Shown here: positions 8,541 through 15,899 of the stretch, in pieces
Layout of the letters: each line of letters opens with the position of its first letter
How positions within the stretch are numbered: position 1 is the first letter of the stretch
NCBI RefSeq assembly: GCF_031453675.1
Contig: NZ_JAVIZX010000001.1
Location: 4,238,001 to 4,302,000 of the forward strand
Direction of reading: 5' to 3'
Origin: Paracidovorax wautersii
GTDB taxonomy: Bacteria > Pseudomonadota > Gammaproteobacteria > Burkholderiales > Burkholderiaceae_C
DNA length: 64,000 nucleotides
Notes under the pieces: generated by a model
Told to the model about the DNA's origin: nothing
Seen by the model: the letters and a program-made list of their open reading frames with translations, nothing else
Databases searched by the model: none
Position numbers and translations under genes: made by a program

Positions 8541-8602
8541 AAATTCTTTACCTGCCCTCCTGCAAAGGAGGAAAGCGCTACGCTGCACGCGCACGCAGGC
8601 CC

Positions 8603-8672
8603 TTCAAATCCAAGCCCAATCGGCCTCTAGCGCCCTATACATAAGCGCACATAGCTATCATTTAAATAGCAT
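8603..8672 (+). repeat. Dispersed intergenic repeat, copy B
   Basis: Copy of the element at 449-513 in the same orientation: TTCAAATCC, a GGCCTCTAGCGCCC part, ATAAGCGCA, and the core AGCTATCATTTAAATAGC. It lies between the Bug-type binding-protein gene and the iron-linked operon. Confidence 0.7.
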
Positions 8673-8676
8673 CCGG

Positions 8677-9720
8677 TCAATCGATGCTGACGCGCGCCGC
8701 CTTCACCACCTGCGCCATGCGCGTGGCCTCGCTGCGAAAGAAGGCGGCGGCGGCCTCCGGCGGCGTGAGCTTGATCTCGTAGCCCTGGGCGACCAGCGCA
8801 TCGCGCGCCTCGGGCATCGCCATCGCAGCTTTGAAGCCCGCGTACAGCCGGTCCACCTCGGCCTTGGGCAGGCCGGCCGGGCCGATGGGCGCGATCCATC
8901 CCTCCAGCTCGAAGCCGGCCACGCCCTGCTCGGCGATCGTGGGCACGCCCGGCAGCGAGGGTACGCGCGTGGCCGTCGTCACGCCGATCGCCCGCAGCGC
9001 CCCCGATTTGATGTGTGCCGCCGCCGGCGCGACGGCCACCACGGCCAGCTGCACCTGGCCGCCCAGCACGTCGTTCATGAGCGGGCCCATGCCCTTGTAC
9101 GGGATGTGCTGGATCGCCAGCTGGGCCTGGTCCACGAACATGGCCGCGCCCAGGTGCAGGATGGTGCCGTTGCCGGACGAGCCGTAGTTCAGCGTGCCAG
9201 GCCTGGCCTTGGCGTAGGCGATGAGCTCCTGCACGTTCTTCGCCGGGACGCCGGGGTGGGCCACCAGAACGAAGGGCGTGGCGCCCAGGATGGTGATGGG
9301 CGTGATGTCGGCCAGCGAGTCGAACGGGATGTTGCGGTACACGCTCGGGTTCACCACATGGTTGTTGGAGACCACGCCGATCACTGAGCCGTCCTTGGGC
9401 GCGCGCACGATCTGCGCCGTGCCGGTGACGCCGCCCGCACCGGGCAGGTTCTCGATCACGACCGGTTGGCCGAGCGCCTTGGCCAGGCTGTTGCTGATGG
9501 CGCGCATGGCGCCGTCCGCGCCCGAGCCGGCCGACAGCGGCAGGATCACCCGCAGCGGCTTGTCACCGGGCGGCTGGGCCCACGACAGGCCCGGCCGGCC
9601 GATGGCAGCGGCGCCCAGCACGGCTGCACCGCCGGCCAGCAGATGGCGGCGGCGGACCGGCACGCGATCGGACACCGCAGAACGCCCGGTGGCCGAAGAA
9701 GGGGAAAGGGGGTGCGTCAT
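8677..9720 (-). CDS. Bug-family tripartite tricarboxylate transporter binding protein
   Basis: A 347-residue periplasmic binding protein. The N terminus has a Tat-like signal (RRRHLLAGG at 23-31, then an Ala-rich core and cleavage near SWAQ). The mature protein shows the Bug fold markers LRVILPLSAGSGADGAMRA, VIENLPGAGGVTGTAQI, the NYGSSGNGTILHLGA motif and FELEGWIAPIGPAG. Bug proteins capture carboxylates for TctAB permeases. No permease genes are nearby, which is usual for the many orphan Bug proteins in this family. It is the last gene of a minus-strand run after a CoA transferase and an HMG-CoA-lyase-like enzyme, so its ligand may be a branched or hydroxylated dicarboxylate; that is inference. 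Confidence 0.9.
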   Translation of the reverse strand: MTHPLSPSSATGRSAVSDRVPVRRRHLLAGGAAVLGAAAIGRPGLSWAQPPGDKPLRVILPLSAGSGADGAMRAISNSLAKALGQPVVIENLPGAGGVTGTAQIVRAPKDGSVIGVVSNNHVVNPSVYRNIPFDSLADITPITILGATPFVLVAHPGVPAKNVQELIAYAKARPGTLNYGSSGNGTILHLGAAMFVDQAQLAIQHIPYKGMGPLMNDVLGGQVQLAVVAVAPAAAHIKSGALRAIGVTTATRVPSLPGVPTIAEQGVAGFELEGWIAPIGPAGLPKAEVDRLYAGFKAAMAMPEARDALVAQGYEIKLTPPEAAAAFFRSEATRMAQVVKAARVSID

Positions 9721-9839
9721 GTCTTGTCTCCGTTGTCGTTATCGATCTGTTCGGGGGCTGCTCGATCGTCGGCCGCGCTGGGTGCCCCCCACCGTTGGCG
9801 GCCGCAGGTGACGGCCTGCGGTCGCGGGTGCGTGGGCTG

Positions 9840-11078
9840 CTAGGCCACGGCGGCCACCTCGTGCAGCGCGGCGATGGCCTGCGGTGTGTAGCCCAGGCCG
9901 GCCAGCAGTTCCTGCGTGTGCTGGCCCAGCTGGGGCGGGTCCAGGCGCACGCCCATGCGCTGGCCGCCCAGGCGCAGCGGCAGCAGCGTGACCCGGGCCG
10001 TGCTGCCGGCCCGTTCGCCGTCGGGCAGCGTCACGTCGGCCAGGCCGCCGGTGGCGTTCAGGTGCGGGTCGTCGAAGAGCTGCTCCGGCCGTGCGATCGG
10101 CGCGAACGGCAGGCCATGGCGCTCGAAAATCGCGGCCAGCTCCTCGGCCGTGTGCAGGGCCAGGCGGCGGCGCAGTTCGGGCAGCAGCGTGGCACGGGCG
10201 CGCACGCGGTCGTTGTTGGTGGCCAGGCCAGGGTCGGCCTGCAGGTCGGCGTAGCCCATGGCGCCGCAGAAGGTGAGCCACTGCGCGTCGCTCACCGCCG
10301 CCAGGAAGATCTGCCCGCCGTCCTTTACGCTGAAGACGTCGTACACCGCCCAGGACGAGATGCGGTCGGGCATGGGGGCCGCAGGCTGGCCGGTGACGGC
10401 GTACTGCATCATGTGCTGGCCCACCAGGAACACGTTGTTCTCGAACAGGGCGGAGTCCACCTCCTGCCCTCGCCCGGTCACGCCGCGCTGCATCAGCCCC
10501 GCCATGGCGCCGATGGCGCCGAACATGCCGCCCATGATGTCGTTCACGCTGCTGCCGGCGCGCAGCGGGTCGCCGGGGCGGCCGGTCATGTAGGCCAGGC
10601 CACCCATCATTTGCACCACCTCATCCAGCGCGGTCCGGTGCTCGTAGGGGCCGGGCAGAAAGCCGGTGTGGTTCACATAGATCAGCCGCTCGTTCAGGCG
10701 CGAGAGCGCGGCGTAGTCCAGCCCGTACTTGGCCATCACGCCGGGCTTGAAGTTCTGCGCCACCACGTCGGCCGACGCGGCCAGGCGGATCGCCACCTCC
10801 AGCCCCTCGGGCTTGCGCAGGTCCAGCGCAATGCTTTTCTTGTTGCGGTTGAACATGGGGAAGAAGCCCGCGCCCGCGCCCAGCAGGTGGCGCGTGCGGT
10901 CGCCGTCCACGGGCTCGACCTTGATGACCTCGGCGCCCAGGTCGGCCAACACCATGCCGCAGGTCGGGCCCATGACCATGTGGGTGAACTCGACCACGCG
11001 CAGGCCCGCCAGAGGCAGGCGGGCAGCGGCGTTGTCTGCGGGGTGTGCGGAGGCGTTGTCGGTGGCGGCAGATGGCAT
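9840..11078 (-). CDS. CaiB/BaiF family (type III) CoA transferase
   Basis: A 412-residue class III CoA transferase. The frame is open far upstream, but the ATG at 11078 gives the normal length and places LPLAGLRVVEFTHMVMGP at about residue 22. Family features include GPTCGMVLADLGAEVIKVEP, FFPMFNRNKKSIALDL, the EVVQMMGGLAYMTGRPG segment with the preceding catalytic-type aspartate (TALDE), and GRGQEVDSALFE. It would move CoA from a donor such as succinyl-CoA onto an organic acid. The HMG-CoA-lyase-like gene lies just upstream in the same direction, so CoA activation followed by aldol cleavage is a sensible pathway. The substrate is not known. Confidence 0.9.
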   Translation of the reverse strand: MPSAATDNASAHPADNAAARLPLAGLRVVEFTHMVMGPTCGMVLADLGAEVIKVEPVDGDRTRHLLGAGAGFFPMFNRNKKSIALDLRKPEGLEVAIRLAASADVVAQNFKPGVMAKYGLDYAALSRLNERLIYVNHTGFLPGPYEHRTALDEVVQMMGGLAYMTGRPGDPLRAGSSVNDIMGGMFGAIGAMAGLMQRGVTGRGQEVDSALFENNVFLVGQHMMQYAVTGQPAAPMPDRISSWAVYDVFSVKDGGQIFLAAVSDAQWLTFCGAMGYADLQADPGLATNNDRVRARATLLPELRRRLALHTAEELAAIFERHGLPFAPIARPEQLFDDPHLNATGGLADVTLPDGERAGSTARVTLLPLRLGGQRMGVRLDPPQLGQHTQELLAGLGYTPQAIAALHEVAAVA

Positions 11079-11119
11079 GGCAGGTTTGATCGGCAGAAAA
11101 AAGAGGACGCGCGGGCCGC

Positions 11120-12118
11120 TCAGGCGGAGATGGCGGCCAGGGTGGCCGGGGCGGCCGGGACCGGCACGACAGCGGCGGCGGGCGCCGCCGTCTTCGGCAG
11201 GCCGGCCTGCCACAGCGTACCGTGCAGGGTCTCGCCCTGCAGCCATCCGGCCACCCGCTGGCGCAGCACCAGCAGGGCGGCCACGTCCTGCCCGGTGGCC
11301 ACGCCCATGCGCTCCAGCATGAAGACGAGGTCCTCGGTGGTCACGTTGCCACTTGCCCCCGGCGCATGCGGGCAGCCGCCGATGCCGGCCAGACAGGCAT
11401 CGAAGCGGGTCACGCCGGTCCGCCAAGCGGCGTAGGCATTGGCCAGGCCCATGCCGCGCGTGTCGTGGAAGTGGGCGCAGGCCAGGCGCTCGCCCACCAG
11501 GGCGCGGGCCTTGCCGAAGAGACGTTCCACGCTGGCCGGATCGGCATAGCCCACGGTGTCGGCCAGGCTGACGCGGTCGGCGCCGGCGTCCAGCAGCGCT
11601 TGCATCAGGCGCAGCACCTCGCTTTCGGCCACGTCGCCCTGCAGCGTGCAGCCGAAGGCCGTGCCCACCCCACCCTCGATCAGCGTGCGGCTGCCGGCGG
11701 CGTCGCGCGCGGCGCGGATGCGGGCCACCTCGGCCACCACCTCGTCCGGCGTCTTGCGCAGGTTGGCCAGGCTGTGGGCTTGGCTGGCGGACAGCGGCAC
11801 CACCATCAGGTCGGCGCCGCAGTCGATGGCGCGCTCGGCACCTTTCAGGTTGGGCACCAGCACCGAGGCGACCAGGCCCGGCAAGGTCTTGGCATGCGCC
11901 AGCACCTCGGCCGTGTCGCCCAGTTGGGGCAGCAAACGGGCAGGCACGAAAGAGCCCACCTCGATCTCGCGCTGGCCTGCGGCGTAGGCGGCGTCGATCC
12001 ATGCCGTCTTGAAGCCCGTGGGCACGATGGTGGCGATGCTCTGCAGGCCGTCGCGCAGGCCCACTTCGCGCACGATCGCACAGGGACGCGCGCTGGGCGC
12101 GGTGTCGGGGGGCAGCAT
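11120..12118 (-). CDS. Hydroxymethylglutaryl-CoA lyase-like enzyme
   Basis: A 332-residue TIM-barrel lyase of the HMGL/DRE family. It shows REVGLRDGLQS at the start (metal-binding aspartate in RDG), EVGSFVP, the HFHDTRGMGLAN strand and the HMGL active-site loop GIGGCPHAPGASGN with its catalytic cysteine. It cleaves 3-hydroxy-3-methyl-acyl-CoA substrates to acetyl- or pyruvate-type products. A proline/alanine tail of about 25 residues at the C terminus is not part of the fold. It is the first gene of the run with the CoA transferase and Bug protein, and is divergent from a LysR gene 113 bp away. Whether the substrate is HMG-CoA, citramalyl-CoA or another acid cannot be told. Confidence 0.88.
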   Translation of the reverse strand: MLPPDTAPSARPCAIVREVGLRDGLQSIATIVPTGFKTAWIDAAYAAGQREIEVGSFVPARLLPQLGDTAEVLAHAKTLPGLVASVLVPNLKGAERAIDCGADLMVVPLSASQAHSLANLRKTPDEVVAEVARIRAARDAAGSRTLIEGGVGTAFGCTLQGDVAESEVLRLMQALLDAGADRVSLADTVGYADPASVERLFGKARALVGERLACAHFHDTRGMGLANAYAAWRTGVTRFDACLAGIGGCPHAPGASGNVTTEDLVFMLERMGVATGQDVAALLVLRQRVAGWLQGETLHGTLWQAGLPKTAAPAAAVVPVPAAPATLAAISA

Positions 12119-12231
12119 GGTGGTCTCCGTGGAATGCTTGTACGGACCATTCTAGGAATTCCAAACCCACCCATTTCATCTATTTAAGAAGGCTTAAGCT
12201 TCCGAAACGGAAACCCTGGAGTGAGCTCGCG

Positions 12232-13146
12232 ATGCGCCCCCTGGACCTGCATACCCTGAAGCTGTTCGTCGCCGTCTGCGAACACCGCAACATCGCTCGC
12301 GCGGCCGAGCAGGAGGCCATCGTCGGGTCGGCCGTGAGCAAGCGGCTGGCGCAGCTGGAGGACACGGTGGGCACGCCGTTGCTGGTGCGCCGGCGGCACG
12401 GCGTCGCCCCCACGCCCGCAGGCGAAACGCTGCTGGAGCATGCACGGGACCTGCTGGCCAGCGTGGGCCGTATCGAGCGTGACATGGCCGCCTTCGCCAC
12501 CGGCATCCGCGGCCACGTGCGCATGCTGGTCACTGCGTCGGTGATGGCCGAGTCGCTGGCGGAGGACGTGGCCGCCTTCCTGCACGACCCGGCGCACCGC
12601 GACATCCAGGTGAGCATGGAAGAGCGGGTGAGCCCGGAAGTGGTGCGCGGCATCCGCGAAGGCAGCGCGTCCGTCGGCATCTGCTGGGATGCGGCCGACC
12701 TGCAGGGCCTGGAGACGCGCAGCTACCGCAACGATCACCTGGCCATCGTCGCGCACCCCAGTCACCCGGTCGCGCAGCAGCCCAGCGTGCGCTTTGCCGA
12801 CGTGCTGGAGCACGAGTTCGTCAGCATGCCGGCGCTCAGCGCCGTGCAGGTGCTGCTGGCCCGGGCTGCGGCGGTCGAGGGCAAGACGCTGGCGCATCGG
12901 GTGTTCGTCTCCAACTTCGACGCGGCCCTGCGCGTGGTACGCGCCAACCTGGCCATCAGCGTGGTGCCGCGCGAGGTCGCCCAGCCGTTTGCCGCAGCCA
13001 CCGGCGTGCGCGTGGTGCCGCTGAGCGACCCGTGGGCGCAGCGGCGCTTCGCCATCTGCTTTCGCGACGCGGCCCAGCTGGCGCCGGCCGCCCGGCTGCT
13101 GGTGCAGCACCTGGAGGGCGCCTCGCTGCGTATGGACGGGCTCTAA
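12232..13146 (+). CDS. LysR-family regulator, divergent from the CoA transferase operon
   Basis: A 304-residue LysR regulator. The winged helix-turn-helix is at residues 5-64 (LHTLKLFVAVCEHRNIARAA, GSAVSKRLAQLE). The effector domain begins at about 90, with AIVAHPSHPVA, EFVSMPALSAVQ and NLAISVVPRE. It points away from the HMG-CoA-lyase-like gene, the normal arrangement for a local activator. The shared 113-bp interval holds several short A/T-rich inverted repeats, including AGGAATTCCA and a TTAAG...CTTAAG pair. A role in inducing the CoA transferase/lyase/Bug operon is inferred from this layout. Confidence 0.9.
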   Translation: MRPLDLHTLKLFVAVCEHRNIARAAEQEAIVGSAVSKRLAQLEDTVGTPLLVRRRHGVAPTPAGETLLEHARDLLASVGRIERDMAAFATGIRGHVRMLVTASVMAESLAEDVAAFLHDPAHRDIQVSMEERVSPEVVRGIREGSASVGICWDAADLQGLETRSYRNDHLAIVAHPSHPVAQQPSVRFADVLEHEFVSMPALSAVQVLLARAAAVEGKTLAHRVFVSNFDAALRVVRANLAISVVPREVAQPFAAATGVRVVPLSDPWAQRRFAICFRDAAQLAPAARLLVQHLEGASLRMDGL

Positions 13147-13306
13147 GAAGCTGTTCCAAGCCCACGTTTTCATCACGCGGCGGCGGCGGTACGCCGGACC
13201 AATCGGACCCGCGTGGCACCGCCGCAACAGTTGCCATCCTTCGCGGTTTTTTACAGTCTGGCGCAAGTAGGCCCTTCGTCGAGAGCTATTAAACTTGTAG
13301 CAAAAT

Positions 13307-13335
13307 CGTTTACACGCTATATTGATAGCGTTTAC
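13307..13335. promoter_or_regulatory. Nested palindrome and direct repeat upstream of the HxlR gene
   Basis: ACGCTAT-ATTG-ATAGCGT (13314-13331) is a perfect 7-bp inverted repeat. It is flanked by two copies of CGTTTAC at 13307 and 13329, spaced 22 bp. It lies 64-92 bp before the HxlR-family start and could be its operator. A divergent copy of the dispersed repeat (AGCTATTAAACTTGTAGC, near 13285-13302) adjoins it, so an origin from that element is also possible. Confidence 0.4.
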
Positions 13336-13398
13336 GCGGGCTCCTCTGTTCGGTGCAGCGGTCCGCACGTTCTTACTACTGAGCAAGGAGAAGCGTCC

Positions 13399-13704
13399 AT
13401 GAGCTCCAAGGAAAACGCCGCCATCAACCAGCTGTTCGAGAAGCTCGAATGCCGCTATGCGTTGCGCGTGCTGTGGGCCCTGCGCGATGGCCACCCCCAG
13501 ACCTTCCGTCTGCTGCAGGACAGCGTGGGCGGCATCACGCCCAACACCCTCAACACCCGCATCAAGGAATTGCGCGAAGCCGGCCTGCTGGACCACGGCA
13601 GCGACGGCTATACCGTGACGCCCTCCGGTGTCGACCTGCTCAAGCGCCTCTCGGACGTGCAGGCCTTCGCCACCCGCTGGGTCGCTGCCCGCGTCAAGAA
13701 ATAA
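13399..13704 (+). CDS. HxlR-family winged-helix transcriptional regulator
   Basis: A 101-residue DNA-binding protein. The start is the ATG at 13399, preceded by a good ribosome-binding site (AAGGAG at 13385-13390). HxlR features are the N-terminal helix with a cysteine in KLECRYALRVLWAL, the recognition helix SVGGITPNTLNTRIKELREAGLL and the wing DGYTVTPSG. HxlR proteins are dimeric and often sense electrophiles or redox state through the N-terminal cysteine. It stands alone in front of the FKBP gene with its own upstream palindrome. No target can be named. Confidence 0.85.
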   Translation: MSSKENAAINQLFEKLECRYALRVLWALRDGHPQTFRLLQDSVGGITPNTLNTRIKELREAGLLDHGSDGYTVTPSGVDLLKRLSDVQAFATRWVAARVKK

Positions 13705-13832
13705 GACGGCTGCCGGCGGTCACCCGCCCCGCTCGGCCCGCCACCCGGCGGGTTTGGTCTTTTTAGGGCTCCAGCGCACGGCTGATGTGCGGTTACAGCT
13801 CTCTTTTCCATAGCACCATCCAAGGATCTTCC

Positions 13833-14192
13833 ATGGCATTCACCACCACCCCCTCCGGCCTGCAGTACGAAGACACCGTCGTCGGCGAAGGCGCCGAAGC
13901 CACGCGCGGTCACCATGTGCGCGTGCACTACACCGGCTGGCTCTACAACGACGGCCAGCAAGGCGCCAAGTTCGACTCCAGCCGCGACCGCAACGATCCC
14001 TTTGAATTCGGCCTGGGCGCCGGCATGGTCATCAAGGGCTGGGACGAAGGCGTGCAAGGCATGAAGATCGGTGGCCAGCGCACCCTCATCATCCCCGCGG
14101 CCCTGGGCTACGGTGCCCGCGGCGCCGGCGGGGTGATTCCTCCCAATGCCACGCTGAAGTTCGACGTGGAACTGCTGGGCGTGGGCGGCTGA
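13833..14192 (+). CDS. FKBP-type peptidyl-prolyl cis-trans isomerase
   Basis: A 119-residue single-domain FKBP that catalyses proline isomerisation in the cytoplasm. There is no signal peptide. Domain markers are VRVHYTGWLYNDGQQG, KFDSSRDRNDPFEFGLG, VIKGWDEGVQGMKIGG and YGARGAGGVIPPNATLKFDVELL. The active-site hydrophobic residues and the aspartate of FDSS are in place. The length matches the short FKBP group of beta- and gammaproteobacteria. An intrinsic terminator follows the stop closely. Confidence 0.95.
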   Translation: MAFTTTPSGLQYEDTVVGEGAEATRGHHVRVHYTGWLYNDGQQGAKFDSSRDRNDPFEFGLGAGMVIKGWDEGVQGMKIGGQRTLIIPAALGYGARGAGGVIPPNATLKFDVELLGVGG

Positions 14193-14213
14193 GCGCTGCC
14201 CGTCGGCTCCCCA

Positions 14214-14240
14214 GAGCGGCCTGCGGGCCGCTTTTTTTTT
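14214..14240 (+). terminator. Intrinsic terminator after the FKBP gene
   Basis: Stem AGCGGCC-TGC-GGGCCGCT (14214-14231) is followed by an unbroken run of T to 14240. It lies 21 bp after the FKBP stop. Confidence 0.85.
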
Positions 14241-14293
14241 GGTGGGGCCGATTGCGTGCCGGCGATGTGGCCGGTGCAATCGCGTGGACGGTC

Positions 14294-15137
14294 CTAGAAC
14301 CCCACGCTGCTGCGGTACAGCATGTAGGCCGCCAGACTGCCCAGCAGCACGGCGAACACCTTCTTGAGCGCCACGACGTTCATGCGGTGGGCGGCGCGGG
14401 CGCCCCACGGTGCGGCGCAGACGCTGCACAGCACGATCAAGGTCAGCGCCGGCAGATAGAAGTAGCCCCAGCTACCGGGCGCTGCGGGCGGCAGGTGCCA
14501 GCCGCTTGCGGTGTATCCGATCACGCTGGCCAGCGCGATCGGGAACCCGAGGGCCGCGCTGGTGGCCACGGCCTGGTGAATGGGCACGCTGCAGCGCGTC
14601 ATGTAGGGCACGGACAGAAAACCGCCGCCCGCCCCGACCAGCCCCGACAGGAAACCGATCACGCTGCCGACGACGCCCAGCCCGCGCCAGCCATGCACCC
14701 CTTGGCGGGCCCCTGCCGGGTTGGTGCTGCCCTTGAACATGCGCCAGGCGGAATACCCGACGAACAGGCCGAAGCCCAGCCCCAGCACCTGCCCCTTGAG
14801 GACCGCGAACGCGCCGGCCCCTGCCAGCAGCCCCCCGCCGACGATGCCCGGCGCCAGCCCGCGCACGATCTCCCAGCGCACGGCTCCACGCCGGTGGTGC
14901 GCCCAGACACTCGACAGGGACGTGAACAGGATGGTCGCCATGGCGGTGGCGATCGCCATCTTGATGGCCACGTCGCCGGCCACACCCCTGCCGGCCCAGC
15001 ACCAGCACCAAACAGGGCACCAGTACCATGCCGCCCCCGATGCCGAGCAGGCCGGCCAGAAAGCCGCCGGCCAGGCCGATCGCCAGCAGCATCAGGATCA
15101 GGGAGGTGTCGAGGCTTACGAACATGCAGTCAGTCAT
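14294..15137 (-). pseudogene. TauE/SafE (TSUP) family permease, frameshifted
   Basis: Two overlapping frames together make one TSUP permease. The N-terminal part (start ATG 15137 or 15125) encodes LILMLLAIGLAGGFLAGLLG, the family GIGGGMVLVP motif, and LVLG. The rest is in another frame from about 14983, with VAIKMAIATAMATILFTSL, the second half-repeat GLVGAGGGFLSVPY, and a C-terminal helix. The frames meet at about 14985-14995, and one extra base there explains the break: the span of 844 bases is 3x281+1. The repaired protein would be about 280 residues with eight or nine membrane helices, exporting sulfite or an organosulfonate-type anion. Either the gene is inactive or the sequence has a one-base error. 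Confidence 0.75.
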
Positions 15138-15248
15138 CCTTGCCGCCACACCGGCCACTGCTGCAGCAAGAGGAAGAGCAGCACCGGACCGCGCGGTGGC
15201 CCGAGCTTACGCCAGGACCGGCCTGCAGCACCGCTGCCGAGCGGCCGC

Positions 15249-15704
15249 TCAGGCGAACAGTGCGCGCTCCAGCCGCGTGTACCGGTCGGCACCGACGGCA
15301 TCGCGGATCTTGGGGGCCAGCGCGGCCAGGTCGTCGTAGCTGGTGGCGCCTTCCACGGCCAGATTGAGGCGGAAACCGCGCAGGCCCAGGGCGGCCGTCA
15401 GCTCGGTGGCAATGGGATAGGCCGTCTGGTAGCGCTCCTGGCTGGACCGGACGCCGCCCGGGGCCTGCGCCGCGGCCAGCGCCGTCGTCGGCTCCAGGGC
15501 AACCGCCGGTGCCTCCAGCAGGCCTTGTTCGACCATCACGTCCACGTCGGCCTGGGTGATGCCCATCCCCGCCGTGGCCGCCAACACCTCGGCCAGCGTG
15601 CGCTTGCCATCGAACAGGATGAAGGCCGAACGCTGGCGCGGAGTGAGACCGCCGTGGCGGTCCTTCAAGGCCTCTTGCCCGGCCGGTGTCTTGAGCAGAA
15701 TCAT
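15249..15704 (-). CDS. Conserved hypothetical protein
   Basis: A 151-residue cytoplasmic protein. The frame extends upstream but the ATG at 15704 begins a natural-looking protein (MILLKTPAGQEALKDR). The first half looks helical and resembles a winged-helix-like fold (LTPRQRSAFILFDGKRTLAEVLAA, then a GITQADVDVMVEQGLLE helix). The second half (AYPIATELTAALGLRGFRLN and the DDLAALAPKIRDAVG helix) is a separate helical part. I do not recognise a named family. It sits between the permease remnant and the symporter gene, all on the minus strand, but gaps suggest its own transcript. Confidence 0.7.
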   Translation of the reverse strand: MILLKTPAGQEALKDRHGGLTPRQRSAFILFDGKRTLAEVLAATAGMGITQADVDVMVEQGLLEAPAVALEPTTALAAAQAPGGVRSSQERYQTAYPIATELTAALGLRGFRLNLAVEGATSYDDLAALAPKIRDAVGADRYTRLERALFA

Positions 15705-15899
15705 GGGAACCCCTTGCTGCGGCAGCCGCCGACATCGCCGGGCTCGCAGGCGCGGAGAGTGGCACGCCTGTAGCAATTTGTGAATGGGGTTTGCCCATAT
15801 CCCTGCGCTCGGCGGGTGCAATGGGGTACTCGCCCGTGCAACCCATGCAACCGCGGCGATGCCGGAGCCCGGCTGATGGGCCGCCGCCGACACGGGCCC

